The position numbers were made by a program, and so were the translations under genes. A stretch of DNA of 17,810 nt, from assembly GCA_028875175.1 (NCBI GenBank), contig JAPPFO010000054.1, forward strand, positions 1-17,810, in the 5' to 3' direction. This DNA is from Chloroflexota bacterium. Its GTDB lineage: Bacteria; Chloroflexota; UBA11872. Under the pieces are notes generated by a model. The model was not told the origin of the DNA. It did not search any database and saw nothing but the letters and a program-made list of their open reading frames with translations. Numbering within the stretch: the stretch's first letter is position 1; every line of letters begins with the position of its first letter. Below, in pieces: positions 15,037-17,810 of this stretch.

Positions 15037-16062
15037 ATGCGATCGGTCATCTGTGTCAACGAGCGCTTTGACGCCGTGTGGCCCTTCGCGGCCGACTACT
15101 GGCATGAGTGTTGGCGCCGCCAGGGCGACTGCGAGTTCTATCGCACCGAGGATCCGCAAGCCCGAGCTCCGCGACTCGTCCCAGACCCCGCTTCCGTCCA
15201 TCGCCTGGCGCTCCTCGGACTTCCGGCCGCCGCCCAGGACCTCGAGCCATTCAGCGCGCTCGAAGAATGCTTCCACCCGCGCTATCTCCTCACCAAGTGG
15301 TGGGGTGACTCGTCCACCGATGGCATCGAGGCCGCCATCGCCCGCGGCGTCAGCTTCATCCCCCACCGGCTCGACGTCTATTGGGGGCAGTCCGTGGCCG
15401 AATACGGTCTGGGACTCACCCTGGCCGCCCTCCGCCGAACTCCCCAGACCTACACCGCCATGCGGCACGGACACGAGACCTGGACGTACCGCCCGGAAGT
15501 CGGGCGCCCCGGACAGCGCGGCGAACAGTACGGCGACGACCCTCGGTTCACCAGCGGAACTCTGGCCGGCAAGCGAGTGCGCGTCGTCGGCGCCGGCAAC
15601 ATCGGCGCCCGCTACGCCTCATTCTGCGCGGCCGTCGGCGCCGAGGTCGCAAATTGGGACCCCTACGCGCCCGACGCCACCTTCGCCGCGGCCCGCGTCC
15701 GGCGCTGCTTCCACCTGTCCGAACTTGTCGGGGACTCGGAGATATTCGTGCCCATGCTCCCCCTCACCGACAACACCCGCGGCCTCATCACGTCCGAGCT
15801 GATCGACGCCCTGCCCCACGGCTCCCTCGTCGTGCAGGTCACCCGAGCCGCCGTCTGTGACACCGACGCCCTCTATCGCCGTGTCCTCAACGACGAACTA
15901 TCCCTCGCCGCCGACGTCTTTGCCCAGGAGCCTGTCCCCCTCGACTCGCCCCTGCTCGGCCGCCACAACGTCGTCCACACCCCCCACAACGCCGGCCGCA
16001 CCCGCGACGCCAACCACGCCTGGGTCGACGACCAGCTCGCCCGCTTCAAGCCCCGCTCATAG
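15037..16062 (+). CDS. D-isomer-specific 2-hydroxyacid dehydrogenase family protein, 341 aa
   Basis: An NAD(P)-dependent oxidoreductase of the D-2-hydroxyacid dehydrogenase family, interconverting a 2-keto acid and D-2-hydroxy acid. The NAD-binding motif is G185-AGNIG190 followed by the second-strand Asp in NWDPYAP. The catalytic triad is complete: R270 in VTRAAVCDTDALY, E298 in FAQEP and H317 in HTPHNAG. SVAEYGLGLTLAALRRTP is the family helix. The N-terminal substrate domain is divergent and Trp/Cys-rich (WPFAADYWHECWRRQGDC), and a ~25-residue loop (YRPEVGRPGQRGEQYGDDPRF) precedes the Rossmann domain, longer than usual. The start is set by GGAGGG. It reads away from the cupin gene across a 95-nt gap. 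The substrate is not predictable; phosphoglycerate, glyoxylate and hydroxypyruvate reductases all share this architecture. Confidence 0.93.
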   Translation: MRSVICVNERFDAVWPFAADYWHECWRRQGDCEFYRTEDPQARAPRLVPDPASVHRLALLGLPAAAQDLEPFSALEECFHPRYLLTKWWGDSSTDGIEAAIARGVSFIPHRLDVYWGQSVAEYGLGLTLAALRRTPQTYTAMRHGHETWTYRPEVGRPGQRGEQYGDDPRFTSGTLAGKRVRVVGAGNIGARYASFCAAVGAEVANWDPYAPDATFAAARVRRCFHLSELVGDSEIFVPMLPLTDNTRGLITSELIDALPHGSLVVQVTRAAVCDTDALYRRVLNDELSLAADVFAQEPVPLDSPLLGRHNVVHTPHNAGRTRDANHAWVDDQLARFKPRS

Positions 16063-16075
16063 CGCGTCGTCAGCG

Positions 16076-16114
16076 CGACTCGGGGATCCAGCGGTAGTTT
16101 CTAACGACGAGTCG
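16076..16114. repeat. Inverted repeat after the 2-hydroxyacid dehydrogenase gene
   Basis: CGACTCG (16076-16082) and CGAGTCG (16108-16114) are perfect 7-bp arms separated by 25 nt, starting 13 nt after the stop. There is no T-tract. Termination or mRNA 3'-end protection is possible but unproven. I see nothing else supportable in the 123-nt gap to 16186. Confidence 0.3.
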
Positions 16115-16185
16115 AGCTGCCTTGGACGGATCCGGTCCAGAGGGCATTCCGGCTGCGACTGGTCCGTTCGCCTTACACTTCAAGC

Positions 16186-16665
16186 ATGACCGAGCAAGCC
16201 GAGAACGCCGCCCGCCGCCCCGTCCTTCTTTACGACGGTTCCTGCCACTTTTGCCGCCGCTGTGTGGCGCTGCTGGTCCGCCTGGACCCTGATCGCCGGG
16301 TGGCGCGCGTTGACATGACGTCGGCGGTTGCCGAACCGCTGATGGCGACAATCTCTCCGACGCGTCGACAACAAAGCCTGCATGTCATCCAGCCTGATGG
16401 CCGCGTACTGCACGCTGGCATCGCCTTGCGGTCCGTGCTCTGCCAGGTGCAGCCCGGTGCCGGCTGGCGGTCCGTCGGATACTGGCCCTTCGTGGGCGTG
16501 CTCATTGACCGCACGTACGACCTCGTGGCCGCCCTGCGCCGCCCGCTCGGCCACCTAACCGCCTGGCTGCCCGAACCGCCGCCCGATGACTTGCGCCCCA
16601 CCGACTGGCCGTTGCTGGATGCCGCCCCGTCAGGCGAAACTGGCCCGCCTGATGCGACAACCTAG
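16186..16665 (+). CDS. DCC-family thiol-disulfide oxidoreductase (DUF393), 159 aa
   Basis: A small protein of the DCC1/DUF393 family, predicted thioredoxin-like thiol oxidoreductases. The diagnostic motif is Y16-D-G-S-C20-H-F-C23, with a third Cys at 26, followed by alternating strands and helices to about residue 125. Toward the end of the domain the segment WRSVGYWPFVGVLIDRTYDL is typical of the family. The last ~35 residues are Pro/Asp-rich (PEPPPDDLRPTDWP) and probably a flexible tail. The family normally runs 110-140 residues, so this is slightly extended. No signal peptide is present. The Shine-Dalgarno region is weak. It ends 7 nt before the URO-D-like gene, so the two are likely cotranscribed, but no functional link between them is known to me. 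Confidence 0.9.
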   Translation: MTEQAENAARRPVLLYDGSCHFCRRCVALLVRLDPDRRVARVDMTSAVAEPLMATISPTRRQQSLHVIQPDGRVLHAGIALRSVLCQVQPGAGWRSVGYWPFVGVLIDRTYDLVAALRRPLGHLTAWLPEPPPDDLRPTDWPLLDAAPSGETGPPDATT

Positions 16666-16672
16666 GTAACCC

Positions 16673-17785
16673 ATGGCCCGACCCGCGTTGCCAGATAGTT
16701 CGGAATCCGCCACCCGTTCCAAGGACGTCTACGCGCGCGTCATGGCCGCCAACCGGCAGGAGGCTGTCGACGAGGTCCCACCCGTCGTCTGGGCCTCCGA
16801 GCCGTTTCTCTCCGGCTACGCCGGCGTGGGGCGCCAGGAGTACTACGAAACCGTCGAGGCCAAGTACTACGCCCAGGCCAAGTTTCAGCTCGAATTCCCC
16901 GACATTCTGCATCTGCCGGGCGTTGCCCCCGACTATGGCTACGCGCCGGAGACCTCCGCCTGGGGCTCGCCTATCGCGCAGGAGGAAGACGGCCCCCTCG
17001 TCCCCTTCGCCGCCGTCAACGACATCCACGACCTGCCCGCCCTCGAAATGCCCGATCCCTGGACCTCCGGCTACATGGCCACGGCCCTCAACGACTACGC
17101 CTGGTACGCCGACCACATGGATCCCGTCATCGCCCAGACTTGGGGCCACTTCGAAGGCTACGGCCGCTGTATGGGCGTCGAGTCCGGCGCACTCGTCTTG
17201 GGATACGAGCGCTACCTCATCGAGCTCTACGAACACCCCAAACTTATTCACGACTGGAACAAGCGCGTCGTCGAGGCCAACATCGCCTACGTCCGCGCCC
17301 AGGAACGCATCACCGGAACGATCGATCGCCTCGTGGTCACCGACCATCTCCCCGGCCAGGTCGGCCAGGCCCACTGCGAGGAGTTCATCTACCCCTACCT
17401 CAAGGACATCTTCGACGCCTTCTCTTCGGCGGAATTCCGCCTTTATCACAACGAGAACCTGGTTCCCGATGCCGCCGTCGCGGCCATCGCCGACATGAAC
17501 TGCACCGTCTTCATGTTCGGCATCGAGATGGATGTCGCCGCCGAGCACCTTGGCGGCCGCGTCTGCCTCATGGGCAACGTCCCGCCTATCCACGTCGTCC
17601 AGCACCTCGCCCCCCCCGAAATCACCGCCGACTGCCAGCAGCGCCTCGCCATTGGCGCACCCTCGGGCGGCATGCTCCTCTGCACCGCTGGCGGCCTCTC
17701 CCCCGACACCCCCCCCCACCCCATACCCCCCGTGCCCCACCACGTGCCGCGGCTACCCCCCGGCCCCCGGCCAAGCCACCACTAG
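16673..17785 (+). CDS. URO-D fold protein (uroporphyrinogen decarboxylase / methyltransferase-like), 370 aa as read, C-terminus abnormal
   Basis: Belongs to the URO-D superfamily, which includes haem-pathway HemE and corrinoid-dependent methyltransferases. The N-terminal SKDVYARVMAANRQEAVDEVPP is the family's first helix and loop. VVTDHLPG (222-228), RLYHNEN (256-262), FGIEMDVA and VCLMGNVPPI (297-306) are core strands of the barrel. In methyltransferase-type members the strand equivalent to YHNE usually carries a Cys; here the residues are H259-N-E261, so metal binding may differ. Environmental genomes carry many such paralogues of unknown substrate, and true HemE is unlikely. Up to about residue 348 (17716) the sequence is normal. 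Beyond it, GLSPDTPPHPIPPVPHH replaces the expected DTPPENIRA-type helix and the DNA becomes extremely C-rich, suggesting errors or decay. Deleting one C at 17747 gives RGYPPAPGQATT, which reads more naturally, so the stop at 17783 is doubtful. The start is ATG 16673. Confidence 0.85.
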   Translation: MARPALPDSSESATRSKDVYARVMAANRQEAVDEVPPVVWASEPFLSGYAGVGRQEYYETVEAKYYAQAKFQLEFPDILHLPGVAPDYGYAPETSAWGSPIAQEEDGPLVPFAAVNDIHDLPALEMPDPWTSGYMATALNDYAWYADHMDPVIAQTWGHFEGYGRCMGVESGALVLGYERYLIELYEHPKLIHDWNKRVVEANIAYVRAQERITGTIDRLVVTDHLPGQVGQAHCEEFIYPYLKDIFDAFSSAEFRLYHNENLVPDAAVAAIADMNCTVFMFGIEMDVAAEHLGGRVCLMGNVPPIHVVQHLAPPEITADCQQRLAIGAPSGGMLLCTAGGLSPDTPPHPIPPVPHHVPRLPPGPRPSHH

Positions 17786-17810
17786 CCCCCCACCCTCAGC
17801 AACGCGCCGA

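Noticed and set aside
16502..17743. Long minus-strand ORF (413 codons) opposite the URO-D gene
   Set aside because: Gly/Val/Asp-rich antisense shadow produced by high third-position G+C; the plus-strand gene has clear family motifs.
1..17810. tRNA, rRNA, CRISPR, insertion sequence, integron or phage elements
   Set aside because: No cloverleaf, repeat-spacer pattern, transposase, integrase or terminal inverted repeats were seen on either strand. Coding density leaves only gaps of about 220 nt or less.

Overview
The window is a gene-dense, very G+C-rich bacterial segment. Codons mostly end in C or G, which produces many long antisense shadow ORFs. It carries 13 supported protein genes and no recognisable rRNA, tRNA, CRISPR array, insertion sequence or phage gene. 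The gene set (tandem sulfatases, unusual glycosidase-like proteins, a Gfo/Idh/MocA oxidoreductase, an acetamidase/formamidase, a URO-D-fold protein and many dehydrogenases) is the style of genome seen in environmental Planctomycetota, Chloroflexota (SAR202 or sponge-associated types), Latescibacterota or Poribacteria. The lineage cannot be fixed from this sequence.

Region 1 (1-7441, + strand) looks like a sulfated-glycan catabolic cluster. It holds the 3' part of one sulfatase, a second complete paralogous sulfatase, a beta-propeller glycosidase-like protein, and a roughly 1080-residue multidomain protein with a GH67/GH20-like N-terminal half and beta-sandwich modules at its C-terminus. None of the three complete proteins has a visible signal peptide, so the work may be intracellular, on imported oligosaccharides.

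Region 2 (7512-9221, + strand) is a tiny 50-residue lipoprotein followed by a ComM/YifB-type AAA+ ATPase, a DNA-processing gene unrelated to the sugar genes.

Region 3 (12233 down to 9238, - strand) is a compact operon of short-chain dehydrogenase, acetoacetate-decarboxylase-like enzyme and MFS transporter. The first two abut as TGA-ATG. A simple reading is uptake of a hydroxy acid, oxidation to a keto acid, then decarboxylation.

Region 4 (12234-12450) is a divergent regulatory gap with repeated TTGAC boxes and two hairpins. It separates that operon from a Gfo/Idh/MocA dehydrogenase (12451-13446, +).

Region 5 (14941 down to 13473, - strand) holds a small cupin and an acetamidase/formamidase. 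It is divergent from a D-2-hydroxyacid dehydrogenase (15037-16062, +), which is followed by a DCC-family thiol oxidoreductase (16186-16665) and a URO-D-family protein (16673-17785). The last ~100 bases of the URO-D gene are abnormally C-rich and look corrupted or frameshifted.

I did not find a clearly new defence or mobile system. The most distinctive items are the apparently cytoplasmic sulfatase/glycosidase cluster, the micro-lipoprotein, the SDR-decarboxylase-transporter operon with its shared divergent control region, and the damaged end of the URO-D gene.
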